Assembly: GCA_014763895.1 (NCBI GenBank)
Contig: JACXUM010000014.1
Coordinates: forward strand, 1 to 48,862
Reading direction: 5' to 3'
DNA length: 48,862 nucleotides
Origin: Campylobacterales bacterium
GTDB taxonomy: Bacteria > Campylobacterota > Campylobacteria > Campylobacterales > Sulfurovaceae
This document shows, in pieces, positions 16,901 to 25,113 of this stretch. The notes under the pieces are model-generated. The model ran no database searches. It had not been told where the DNA came from and saw nothing but the letters and a program-made list of their open reading frames with translations. Position 1 is the first letter of the stretch. Each line of letters opens with the position of its first letter. Both the position numbers and the translations under genes were made by a program.

Positions 16901-17828
16901 AATCGAAGAGTGGCTTGATGATATCGGGTGCGGGGGAACACTTAAAATGGCATCGGGTGATGCAAGTTTCCGCAAATATTATCGTTTAAACGACGGGATT
17001 CAAAGCAGTGTCATCATGGATGCATCCTTGCAGAAAGAGAGTGTTGAGCCTTTTGTAGAGATCACTTTCAAACTGCGCGATGCAGGTGTCAAAGTGCCAA
17101 AGATACTGTTTCAGAACCGTGAAGAAGGGTTTTTGATGCTTGAAGATATGGGATCCAGGCATCTGCTTGAAAATCTTAACGAGAGTAATTTTGAGCTTTT
17201 TTATGACAGAGCCATCGATACTATCGTCAAGATGCAAAGAGCGGATACAGAAGGACTTCCTGGGTATGATGCAGCATTTTTACGTTTTGAGATGGAACTG
17301 ATGGAGGAGTGGTATTTGCAAAAATATCTTGGAAAAACGCTTGATGAAAAGAGTAAAAAAGTGATAGCCGATACCATAGAATGTATCGTCTCTGAAGTCC
17401 TTGCTCAGCCTCAAGGGGTTTTTCTCCATCGAGATTTTCACTCACGCAATATCATGCTGACACCTCAGGACGGGATTATTGTTATTGATTATCAGGATGC
17501 GAGGATCGGAGCCTTGACCTATGATCTGGTTTCACTCCTTCGTGACTGTTATGTGATGTTTGATCCAAAAGCGATAGAGCGGCTTGCTTTGAGTTTCCGA
17601 GATAAGAAAGGCTTGAATGTCAATGATGCGACGTTTATGCGATGGTTTGATTTTATGGGGTTGCAACGGCATATTAAGGTTTTGGGAATTTTCAGCAGAC
17701 TTTATCTGCGAGATGGTAAAGATGGCTATCTCAAAGATATTCCGCTGACTTTGAAATATGTGTTAGATGTAGCAAATAAATATGATGAGACAAAAAGTTT
17801 GGCAAAACTTTTGGAAGAATTGTCATAA
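16893..17828 (+). CDS. amgK: N-acetylmuramate/N-acetylglucosamine anomeric kinase
   Basis: This 311-aa protein is an aminoglycoside-phosphotransferase-fold kinase. The nucleotide loop region is GDASFRKYYRL (about residues 18-28), the catalytic loop is FLHRDFHSRNIM (HxDxxxxN) and the metal site is IVIDYQDAR. Members next to murU phosphorylate MurNAc and GlcNAc at C1 to give the alpha-1-phosphate. Neighbours anmK (8-bp overlap) and murU (137 bp downstream) support this name over a generic phosphotransferase. The ATG at 16893 is preceded by GGGAGGG, better than the upstream in-frame ATG at 16872. Confidence 0.88.
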   Translation: MHKIEEWLDDIGCGGTLKMASGDASFRKYYRLNDGIQSSVIMDASLQKESVEPFVEITFKLRDAGVKVPKILFQNREEGFLMLEDMGSRHLLENLNESNFELFYDRAIDTIVKMQRADTEGLPGYDAAFLRFEMELMEEWYLQKYLGKTLDEKSKKVIADTIECIVSEVLAQPQGVFLHRDFHSRNIMLTPQDGIIVIDYQDARIGALTYDLVSLLRDCYVMFDPKAIERLALSFRDKKGLNVNDATFMRWFDFMGLQRHIKVLGIFSRLYLRDGKDGYLKDIPLTLKYVLDVANKYDETKSLAKLLEELS

Positions 17829-17840
17829 TATTTTTATAAT

Positions 17841-17867
17841 GTCATCTTTCGTGAAAGATGACGCTTT
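17841..17867 (+). terminator. Hairpin between amgK and murU
   Basis: GTCATCTTTC and GAAAGATGAC form a 9-10 bp perfect stem with a 2-4 nt loop, followed after GC by TTTTT. It lies 12 bp after the amgK stop. It may end the transcript or reduce read-through into murU. The rest of 17829-17965 holds two smaller AT-rich hairpins and no gene. Confidence 0.55.
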
Positions 17868-17965
17868 TTCACAGAAACTTTTGCTTTCGCAAACCGTATT
17901 TGCTAGTTTTGCTCTACTTTTTCTAAAAAAGTAATAATAAGAGATTGTGAGAAAAAAGGATTATA

Positions 17966-18640
17966 ATGAAAGTGATGATATTGGCCGCTGGGCGTGGTGA
18001 GCGTATGAGGCCGCTTACGGATGTGACTCCAAAGCCTCTACTGGAAGTGGGTGGTATACCCCTTATAGTGTGGCATATCGAACGTTTGGCTCATGACGGT
18101 TTTAAAGAGATTGTGATCAATATCGCGCATTTGGGCTACCAGATACCAAAAGCTCTGGGTGATGGTTCAGCGTGGGGAGTGAATATCAGCTATAGTGATG
18201 AGCAGGAAGAGGGGGCACTGGAGAGTGCCGGGGGGATTATAAAGGCCTTGCCACTGCTTGGAAAAAAAACTTTTTTAGTCGTCAACGGCGATATATGGTG
18301 TGACTATGACTTTGATGCTCAAAAAACGCTTCCCAAAGGCATTCTAGCCCATCTTGTATTAGTACCCAATCCCGCACATAACCCTGATGGAGATTTTGCG
18401 ATATCTGATGGAATGGCACAAGAGAAAGGTACAGAGAAATATACCTTCTCCGGGATCGGCTACTATTCTCCGAGACTCTTTGAAGGTGTTCCATATGGTA
18501 AAGCCCCTTTAGCTCCATTGTTACGAAAAGCGATGAAGGAGGGCAAAGTAAGTGCAGAACTTTATGAGGGCGAATGGCTGGATATCGGAACACCTCAACG
18601 TCTTGAACTTTTGAATGCCCAGTTGATAAACCAGTTTTAA
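17966..18640 (+). CDS. murU: N-acetylmuramate alpha-1-phosphate uridylyltransferase
   Basis: The 224-aa nucleotidyltransferase has the signature LAAGRGERMRPLTD (residues about 6-19) and the lysine in TPKPLLEVGG, followed by NGDIWCDYDF with the metal aspartate and a C-terminal EGEWLDIGTPQRLE. MurU makes UDP-MurNAc from MurNAc-1-phosphate, by-passing de novo synthesis and fosfomycin-sensitive MurA. Size and lack of a C-terminal hexapeptide domain fit MurU, not GlmU. The nearby amgK supports the assignment. AAGGA lies 5 nt before the ATG. A generic glucose-1-phosphate thymidylyltransferase is the weaker alternative. Confidence 0.88.
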   Translation: MKVMILAAGRGERMRPLTDVTPKPLLEVGGIPLIVWHIERLAHDGFKEIVINIAHLGYQIPKALGDGSAWGVNISYSDEQEEGALESAGGIIKALPLLGKKTFLVVNGDIWCDYDFDAQKTLPKGILAHLVLVPNPAHNPDGDFAISDGMAQEKGTEKYTFSGIGYYSPRLFEGVPYGKAPLAPLLRKAMKEGKVSAELYEGEWLDIGTPQRLELLNAQLINQF

Positions 18641-18690
18641 CTATGCTTTCATAGTCCTTGTTCAGGATCTCACTAAATGTCTATTCGGCA

Positions 18691-19194
18691 TCATTTGCGG
18701 ATCCCGGTAGAGACATCAAAAAGGAATATTTTTTCGTCTATTCTTTTTATCAAGAGCTCATTTTTGTCATTAATTCCGATGATCGTACCCCAAAGATAGT
18801 GGGATGCCGTACGGAGCAAAATTGATTTGTCGGGTACGATTTCTTTTAGTGTGACCTTTCTGATCTCTTTCCCTCTTTTCCAGAATGTGAACAAAACAAG
18901 ATCGTCGGTGTAACTCGATGGAATAAGATTTAGTCCGTTGTAGCCGGTTACCAGATAGTCACCGTCGTTGGAAACAAAGATCCAACGGTACCAGTCGGTC
19001 ATTGACCAGAGTTTCTGGTTGGTGGCATTATTTAGAACCCAAGTTCCTTTTTCAGGACTTGATATAACAGTAAAAGCATGATTGTGACTGCTTACTTTGT
19101 GGATTGCAGGGGGACGTAAAGGGGTGTCGGCATGCACAGCACTGGTTGCAAAGATGGCTGATACAAATAGGATTAGATGTAGAGCTGTTTTCAT
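18691..19194 (-). CDS. Secreted hypothetical protein
   Basis: The 167-aa protein starts with a clear signal peptide (hydrophobic LILFVSAIFATSAVHA, cleavage before DTP). The rest is rich in aromatic residues and beta strands, with short repeats such as W-V-L-N-N, 'WYRWIFVSNDGDYLVTGYNG' and 'IIGINDKNELLIKRI' that resemble blades of a beta-propeller or similar beta fold. No catalytic motif and no cysteine are seen in the mature part. I do not recognise a family. It is convergent with murU and about 80 bp from the FMN reductase gene on the same strand. Confidence 0.7.
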   Translation of the reverse strand: MKTALHLILFVSAIFATSAVHADTPLRPPAIHKVSSHNHAFTVISSPEKGTWVLNNATNQKLWSMTDWYRWIFVSNDGDYLVTGYNGLNLIPSSYTDDLVLFTFWKRGKEIRKVTLKEIVPDKSILLRTASHYLWGTIIGINDKNELLIKRIDEKIFLFDVSTGIRK

Positions 19195-19276
19195 GATATC
19201 ACACCATTTATTGAAGGAAGAAAATATTCAGTTTTATATTTGTTTTTCATGTTAAAAGTATACAAAAATTAGTACG

Positions 19277-19843
19277 TTATGTGTTTTTTTTACGCAACGG
19301 TTTGAGTGCATTGCCCCATGCGATCACTTGATCAAGCATTTTATGAAGCGAGCCTTCATGGTGAGGGTCTGGTTTGAACAGGATGTAATTTTCAAAATCA
19401 TTGAAGAGCGAAAGCATTACCTGGTTGCGTACATCGGCAACCTGCAGTTCTCCCATGATCAACCGCAGGCTTTCTACGGCACGTACACCGCCTGCGCTTC
19501 CGTAGCTGACAAATCCAGCCGACTTGTTATTCCATTCACTGTAGAGATAATCAATTGCATTTTTGAGGGCCCCGGGAACATTATGGTTGTACTCGGGCGT
19601 GACAAATACAAAGGCATCGAACGAGTCGATTTTCTCAGACCATTTTTGGGTATGTTCCTTGCTGTAGCGGTGCATGGCTGGAGTGGTCGGCTCATCCAGT
19701 AACGGCAGGTTGAAATCTTTGATATCCACCAGTTCAAATATTCCATCCTCCCGTCTCTGTGCGATTTCATAAACCCATTTTGCGACAGCTTCACCGACAC
19801 GTCCCGGACGTGTACTGCCGATAATGATCCCGATTCGAAGCAT
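19277..19843 (-). CDS. NADPH-dependent FMN reductase family protein
   Basis: This 188-aa flavodoxin-like protein has the FMN phosphate loop GSTRPGRVG (residues about 9-17) and the PEYNHNVPGALKNAID segment (about 84-99) that contacts the isoalloxazine and NADPH. It should reduce FMN, quinones or azo compounds with NAD(P)H. The SYGSAGGVRA motif is also typical. Length is normal. The gene appears monocistronic, with an A/G-rich site before its ATG; a 140-bp spacer separates it from the broken methyltransferase gene upstream. Confidence 0.92.
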   Translation of the reverse strand: MLRIGIIIGSTRPGRVGEAVAKWVYEIAQRREDGIFELVDIKDFNLPLLDEPTTPAMHRYSKEHTQKWSEKIDSFDAFVFVTPEYNHNVPGALKNAIDYLYSEWNNKSAGFVSYGSAGGVRAVESLRLIMGELQVADVRNQVMLSLFNDFENYILFKPDPHHEGSLHKMLDQVIAWGNALKPLRKKNT

Positions 19844-19985
19844 CTCTCACCTCCATTTGGTTCATTTTATAAAGTATAGTAGAAACATGTCATAATTTCA
19901 AGCAATAAGGAAAATATTTTAACCTCCTTCGTAAAATACAAAAAAAGGGAGGGAATGGTTTACTTTGCTGATTTGAACCGGTTAT

Positions 19986-20603
19986 CTATATCTTTTCTTT
20001 TGTAGCAATAATCAGCCGAAGAATATCAAATAGCTTATAGTCGGATGATACAATTTTAAAACCGGCATTTTGAATCTCTTTTTCGGTTTCTCTTAACATC
20101 GATGTACCCAAAACCGGTACAGAAAAGCGATTCATCAGCCAAAGCATCACATTGAGCCATTTGGAGCTGCTTTTCATATGTTCAAGGAAAATTGCGTTTC
20201 CACCCGGTTTCAGGACGCGATAAAGTTCATGGAGACCTTGTTTCGGATGGGGTACGGTGCAAAAGACAAAGGTACTTACAACCGTATCAAAAGTATTGGA
20301 TTAGAAATCCATATTTTCAACATTCATTTCCATCAGGGTACAGTTTTTTAGAGCTAAAAGCTTCAGTTTTTCTCTTGCAATATTCAACATCCCATTACTG
20401 AAATCGATCCCTGTAAGATCAGTATCGATCGGATAATACGGAAGATTTTTCCCAGTACCGATTCCCACTTCAAGCACTTTTCCGCTTACTTTGGCGGTTA
20501 CCTCTTTACGAAGGGATTTGAAAAAGAAAATTTCAATAGGCCATTCAACTAGATCATAAAGCTTGGCAATACGTGAATATTTAAGAGCGGTTTTTTCTTG
20601 CAT
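19986..20603 (-). pseudogene. Class I SAM methyltransferase interrupted by an in-frame TAA
   Basis: Reading from ATG at 20603, the first 100 codons give a Rossmann methyltransferase with SAM motif I VLEVGIGTGKNLPYY and acidic DLTGIDFS. A TAA at 20303-20301 follows NVENMDF, yet the same frame continues without shift as SNTFDTVVSTFVFCTVPHP, then LHELYRVLKPGG and a C-terminal domain ending at 19986. The whole would be 205 residues, normal for UbiE-like or small-molecule methyltransferases. One codon change restores it, so this is a recent nonsense mutation, a sequencing error, or less likely read-through. The substrate is unknown. Confidence 0.85.
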
Positions 20604-20689
20604 AGTATCTCCTCTTTCCTACAAGTATAAACTAGTTTTGTTTATACGGTAACTGAAGGACAACGATTTATTGCCTTAGAGACAAGGGT

Positions 20690-21517
20690 TTAGTGTGCAG
20701 CAGCCAGATACTTGGCTACACCGTCTTCATCATTACTATGAGGAAGAATGATATCTGCTACAGCTTTGACTTCATCAAGTGCATTGGCTACGGCTACGGA
20801 CGTGCCGGCAAGCTTGAACATGCCTATATCGTTGATACTGTCTCCAAAAACGGTCATTTCGTGAGAATCACGGCTCAGATACTCGGCAACCTTTTGGAGG
20901 GCATGGGCTTTATCGCCCTCTGGGTGCAGGATGGTCAAAAACCAGCCATCACTGTATTTTTCCGGGGAGAGTTTGTACTCCAGCTCATTGCCAAAAGTCT
21001 TTTGCAGATGATCGGTAAGAGGTTTTAATATTTGATAATCTCCAAAATAGACTATCTTGAGGTTCATATCCATGGCTCTGATCTCTTTGCATTCGATCAT
21101 ACGTGGGTCATTCCTGTAGTTTTGAAGCACACCGTTTTGATAGTCGTTGAGGGTGGTAGGAAAGAGAAATGCTTCGTTGAGTTCCATATCTTTGAGGGCA
21201 ATGACAAAAGGGTAGATACCAAATCGGCTACCTTCAGCTATAACAGCATCGCCCAAAGCTCTGTTGATCAATTTGAGATCGATGAGTTTTTTTTCAGGTG
21301 TGACGACCATTGTGCCGTCTAGCAGGATCATCGGCGCTTCAAGATGCAATCGATCCAAAAAATCATGTGATTTTTGAAAGCTTCGTGCAGTGGCAACCGA
21401 GAGGATAGCATCTTTGGCTTTTTTATTCCATACCTTGGCACTGAAATCGCTTACGCTTTGATCACTTCTTAAAAAAGTATGGTCAAGATCGGTGATGAAA
21501 ATGGGTTTTTGTTTCAT
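20690..21517 (-). CDS. HAD-superfamily phosphatase, Cof-type (class IIB)
   Basis: The 275-aa cytosolic hydrolase has HAD motif I as DLDHTFLR (residues about 10-17; nucleophile Asp10, general acid Asp12), motif II Ser/Thr in ATARSF, a Cof-type cap (about 85-190), motif III lysine in EGDKAHALQ and motif IV GDSINDIGMF. Members dephosphorylate sugar phosphates or nucleotides such as FMN and PLP. It stands about 85 bp from the methyltransferase and 70 bp from ygiQ. Since the nearby murein salvage path lacks a MurNAc-6-P phosphatase it is tempting to link the two, but MupP belongs to another HAD subclass. Confidence 0.88.
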   Translation of the reverse strand: MKQKPIFITDLDHTFLRSDQSVSDFSAKVWNKKAKDAILSVATARSFQKSHDFLDRLHLEAPMILLDGTMVVTPEKKLIDLKLINRALGDAVIAEGSRFGIYPFVIALKDMELNEAFLFPTTLNDYQNGVLQNYRNDPRMIECKEIRAMDMNLKIVYFGDYQILKPLTDHLQKTFGNELEYKLSPEKYSDGWFLTILHPEGDKAHALQKVAEYLSRDSHEMTVFGDSINDIGMFKLAGTSVAVANALDEVKAVADIILPHSNDEDGVAKYLAAAH

Positions 21518-21587
21518 CTAAATTATTCCTTTTCGAACAAGTCTGAAAATGACTCTTCGGCAGAGTGCCCTCGGGACTTGTCGCTCT

Positions 21588-23318
21588 TTAGCTTGCAAAA
21601 CTGCTTTTAAAATCATCTTTGGCCTGTACGATCGCCTTTTGTTTCTCTTTGCGCTTCATATCTTTTTCGACAAAGATCTTTTTGCGTGTCACAGGATCCA
21701 TCTCTGTATAGTACATTACAGATGAATAAGTACCGGGTGTCGGAGTGAAGACCTGTGCCTGTTCAGGGTTCATCTTCAGCTCATGGCTGGTAAATCGTTT
21801 GAGCTCATGCATATCTTTTTCCGTACATCCGGGGTGTGCAGCGATGAGATAGTAGGTCAAAAACTGCTTTTTGCCCATATCTCGGTTGAGCTTGTCATAA
21901 AGATTTTTAAAGTCTATCAGGGTTTGTTTGCCGGGTTTTCCCATCAGGTCAAGCACATGCTGCTGGGTGTGTTCGGGCGCTACTTTCATCTGCCCGGAGA
22001 TGTGATGCTCGACAAGTTCTCTCAGGTAGCTATAGCCTTTGCGTTTGTCTTCGTTTATGAGGTCATAGCGAATGCCTGAAGCAACGAAAGCTTTACGGAT
22101 GCCCGGGATGTTGCGCACCTGTTTCATCATACCGATTACGCGGGTATGGTCTGGTTTCATCGCACTGCAAAGATGCCTTGAATCCACACATCTTTGGTGA
22201 TCACAGGTTCCGAGCTTGAGCTTTTTGTCACACTCATAGCCGTACATATTGGCCGTCGGGCCTCCAAGGTCTGAGATGATCCCTTTGAAATCTTGATACT
22301 CTTTGAACTTGATCGCTTCTTTGACGATGCTGGATTCACTTCGTGTACGGATCGTCCGTCCCTGGTGCACACCGATCGCGCAGAAGTTGCACTCACCCCA
22401 GCAGCCGTGATGGGTCATGATGGAAAACTTGATCGTCTCCAGGCATTTGACATTGCCTTCAGGCCGATGGTAAGGGTGCAGTTCCCTGGTGTAGGGAAAG
22501 GAGGCAACTTCATCCATCTCTTTTTCGTTCAGATAGTCGCATGGCGGGTTTTGAATGCTGTAGCGTCCGTCTACTTCCTGGCAAAGTCCTTTGGCTGAGA
22601 TAGGATCGTTATTGTCGTAGAAAAGGTCAAATAGGTCGATGTACTTTTCTTTATTTTCCAGACATGCTTTGTGCGAAGGCAGCTGACGATAGTCTGACTT
22701 TGGCTCTTTGGAGATATGGCAGAGTCCTCGTATCTCCTTCCACTCTTTTTCCTCATTCAGTGCCTGTGTCAGTTCACGGATTGCCTGTTCACCCATCCCA
22801 TAGACCAGGATATCGGCCTTTGCATCAAAGAGGATGGGTTTACGCAGTTTATCGGTCCAGTAGTCATAATGTGTCACCCGGCGAAGGCTTGCTTCGATAC
22901 CGCCAAGTACGATGGGAGCGGTGTTTTTGAAATATTGGCGTATCAGGTTGGTATAGATAAGAACGGCACGGTCCGGGCGTTTATTGTTCTTGCCCCCGGG
23001 AGTATAGTCATCGGAATTTCTGAACTTCTTTGTCGCAGTATAGTTGGCGACCATCGAGTCTATACTCCCGCCGCTCACACCCCAATAAAGGCGCGGTTCG
23101 CCAAGGCGGGAGATATCTTTATCGCTTTTTACATCAGGCTGGCCGATGATCCCGACTTTGAAGCCAAGCTTCTCAAGTATTCTGCCCACTACCGCAACAC
23201 CGATGAACGGGGAGTCGATATAGGCATCGCCGCTGATAAGGATCACGTCACATTGATCCCATCCGAGTGCATCCATTTCCGCTCTGGTAGTAGGTAAAAA
23301 TCGTTTGTCTGTTTTCAT
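21588..23318 (-). CDS. YgiQ family radical SAM protein (UPF0313)
   Basis: The 576-aa protein is a YgiQ/UPF0313 radical SAM enzyme. The N-terminal domain (about 1-290) is cobalamin-binding-like, with WDQCDVILISGDAYIDSP, the Fe-S cluster motif is CWGECNFCAIG (CxxxCxxC, about residue 310), and 'SDLGGPTANMYG' and a cysteine-rich region CDHQRCVDSRHLC follow; MKVAPEH and the PGCT region are family marks. Its reaction is unknown. A longer frame starts at 23372, but the ATG at 23318 has AGAAGG 6 nt upstream and matches the family start KRFLPTTRAEM. Confidence 0.92.
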   Translation of the reverse strand: MKTDKRFLPTTRAEMDALGWDQCDVILISGDAYIDSPFIGVAVVGRILEKLGFKVGIIGQPDVKSDKDISRLGEPRLYWGVSGGSIDSMVANYTATKKFRNSDDYTPGGKNNKRPDRAVLIYTNLIRQYFKNTAPIVLGGIEASLRRVTHYDYWTDKLRKPILFDAKADILVYGMGEQAIRELTQALNEEKEWKEIRGLCHISKEPKSDYRQLPSHKACLENKEKYIDLFDLFYDNNDPISAKGLCQEVDGRYSIQNPPCDYLNEKEMDEVASFPYTRELHPYHRPEGNVKCLETIKFSIMTHHGCWGECNFCAIGVHQGRTIRTRSESSIVKEAIKFKEYQDFKGIISDLGGPTANMYGYECDKKLKLGTCDHQRCVDSRHLCSAMKPDHTRVIGMMKQVRNIPGIRKAFVASGIRYDLINEDKRKGYSYLRELVEHHISGQMKVAPEHTQQHVLDLMGKPGKQTLIDFKNLYDKLNRDMGKKQFLTYYLIAAHPGCTEKDMHELKRFTSHELKMNPEQAQVFTPTPGTYSSVMYYTEMDPVTRKKIFVEKDMKRKEKQKAIVQAKDDFKSSFAS

Positions 23319-23442
23319 CGTTGGCCTTCTAATAGTGATGACATAGTAGCATAACTTTTGACCAAATATCAAAGTTGCAAATCAAGCGCTCAATATTTTG
23401 GTACAATAAAAACAGCTATTGATTTATAGAAGGAAGTTGATA

Positions 23443-23838
23443 ATGAAAAAAGCCCCTGTATCCGATAAACCCTTCAATCCATTTTCCAATAGTTGGTTAG
23501 TCATACTTTTTCTTATTTTAGGGCTGGAATTTTTTTATTATTTTGCTTCACAGGGTGAAAGCCAAACACTTTCTTATACCCAGTTCAAGTCTCAGGTTGA
23601 AGCAAATAGCATCAAAGAGATATGGATAGACAATGACCGGGTAACGGCACTGCTTAAAGATGAGACAGGCCAGCCGCCAAAATATATTAAGACAATCCTT
23701 CCACCTTTTAAAGATGAAAAATTCCTGGAGCTTTTAGAGAAGAAGCAGGTTGATATTCATGTGAAGTCTCAAAAAGAATCCAAGTTCTTGACCTCACTCT
23801 TTTTAATGCTGCCGTTTTTTGCATTAGGTCTAAATTGA
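23443..23838 (+). CDS. FtsH N-terminal (FtsH_ext) domain without ATPase or protease
   Basis: The 131-aa protein has a membrane helix (about residues 20-40), then the FtsH extracytoplasmic domain with the family pattern SYTQFKSQVEANSIKEIWID, and a second hydrophobic segment (about 115-128) ending at a stop. Normal FtsH continues with an AAA+ ATPase and Zn protease of about 500 more residues; none of that follows. Downstream DNA to the convergent peroxidase gene is too short to hold them. In another frame a Lys-rich stretch follows the stop. AGAAGG precedes the ATG at 23443. It may be a remnant or a stand-alone partner of full FtsH. Confidence 0.75.
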   Translation: MKKAPVSDKPFNPFSNSWLVILFLILGLEFFYYFASQGESQTLSYTQFKSQVEANSIKEIWIDNDRVTALLKDETGQPPKYIKTILPPFKDEKFLELLEKKQVDIHVKSQKESKFLTSLFLMLPFFALGLN

Positions 23839-23907
23839 AGAAAGAAATAAAAAGTAAGAAAAATAAGAATGAGTTCCAAAGAGCCCGTAGGACCCTTTGA
23901 TAAAAAG

Positions 23908-24930
23908 TTATTTGAAATCCGGTTTCGGTGTAGAAGCCGAGCTTTCAGGAAACTCCGGATAGGTAACTTCAGGTTTGACACCTTTAAGTGCACCTAAGAA
24001 TGTTACGATCTTGCTTGCATCTTCATCAGAGATTTCTTGTCCAAGCTGGGTACGTCCCATCTCTTGAACAGCCTCTTTAAGGCTCCAGATCGCACCATTG
24101 TGGAAGTAAGGAGCTGTTTCAGTGATGTTTCTGAGCGTCGGTACTTTGACCATACCATTTTTGTCACCTTTAAAGTCACCTACATTTGCATATTTGTATG
24201 GCTGTACCATTGGGAAAGGCATCATTTTACCACCAACTGCTATACCGGTATGACAAGAGACACATCCTTTGTCCATGAATACTTTGAGACCTTCTTTTTC
24301 TGCATCGTTAAGTGCATCTTCTTTACCGTTTAGGAAATCATCAAATCTTGAAGGCGTCACAAGCGTACGCTCGAATACACCAATTGTCGATGCGATTTTC
24401 TCGATATTGATCTTTACATCGTTTCCATAGATCTTTTTGAATGATTCGACATACCCAGGAATAGAATTGACTCTCTCTTCGATCAATGCTATTGGCGATG
24501 CCATTTCAGGAGCTGCCTGCATTGGTCCTTGTGCCTGATCTTCAAGGTGTGGGCTTCTACCGTCCCAGAACTGTGCCACAAAGAACATAGCATTATAGAC
24601 CGTTGGCGAATTAAGGTGATGCGGGTTCGCTGTCCACATATGACCTACTGCCGCAGGTACGCCGTCTGTACCGCCAAGACCCAGGTTGTGACAGGTGTTA
24701 CAGGAAATAATACCGCTTTTTGAGAGTCTAGGTTCAAAATAGAGCTGTTTACCCAAGGCCACTTTTTCCGGTGTGATCGTTCCGTTAGGATCGGTCAGTT
24801 TGAGAAGTTCTGTTTTATCTGTAGGGATTGCTACCAATCCGCTTTTCATCGCTTTGTCTGCAAGCGGTGATGCACCAAACGCAAGTGATGATGCGATGAG
24901 TGATAGTCCAATGGTTTTAAACATTTTCAT
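23908..24930 (-). CDS. Di-heme cytochrome c peroxidase
   Basis: The 340-aa periplasmic enzyme reduces H2O2 to water with electrons from cytochrome c. A signal peptide ends near AFGA-SP (about residue 20). Two c-type heme sites are present: CNTCH (about residue 78) for the peroxidatic heme and CVSCH (about 224) for the electron-transferring heme; GLGGTDGVPAAVG and the conserved tryptophan/His stretch AQFWDGRSP are seen. VGDFKGDKNGMVKVPTLRN is a family mark. GGAG lies 7 nt before the ATG. Its role is protection against peroxide in microaerobic respiration. Confidence 0.94.
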   Translation of the reverse strand: MKMFKTIGLSLIASSLAFGASPLADKAMKSGLVAIPTDKTELLKLTDPNGTITPEKVALGKQLYFEPRLSKSGIISCNTCHNLGLGGTDGVPAAVGHMWTANPHHLNSPTVYNAMFFVAQFWDGRSPHLEDQAQGPMQAAPEMASPIALIEERVNSIPGYVESFKKIYGNDVKINIEKIASTIGVFERTLVTPSRFDDFLNGKEDALNDAEKEGLKVFMDKGCVSCHTGIAVGGKMMPFPMVQPYKYANVGDFKGDKNGMVKVPTLRNITETAPYFHNGAIWSLKEAVQEMGRTQLGQEISDEDASKIVTFLGALKGVKPEVTYPEFPESSASTPKPDFK

Positions 24931-25113
24931 GATTTGCTCCTTTAAATTTAAGTAACCAATTATATGAAAAAAAATATTAAAGGAAAATTAATATCATTTA
25001 CACTCTAATATTTTTTATTGTTTTCATTCATTGAAAATACGATAGCTTGATTTGACTTAAGGGAAGAAAGAAATAATTACAATGTGATATCAAGGGCAGA
25101 GCAGGAAGAAAGG

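Noticed and set aside
20690-21517. HAD phosphatase as MupP, the missing MurNAc-6-P phosphatase
   Set aside because: The cap position and motifs fit the Cof-type IIB subclass; MupP is of a different HAD type, so the naming is not supported.
22716-23297. 193-codon plus-strand ORF opposite ygiQ
   Set aside because: It is antisense to the conserved YgiQ N-terminal region and has no ribosome site or known domain.
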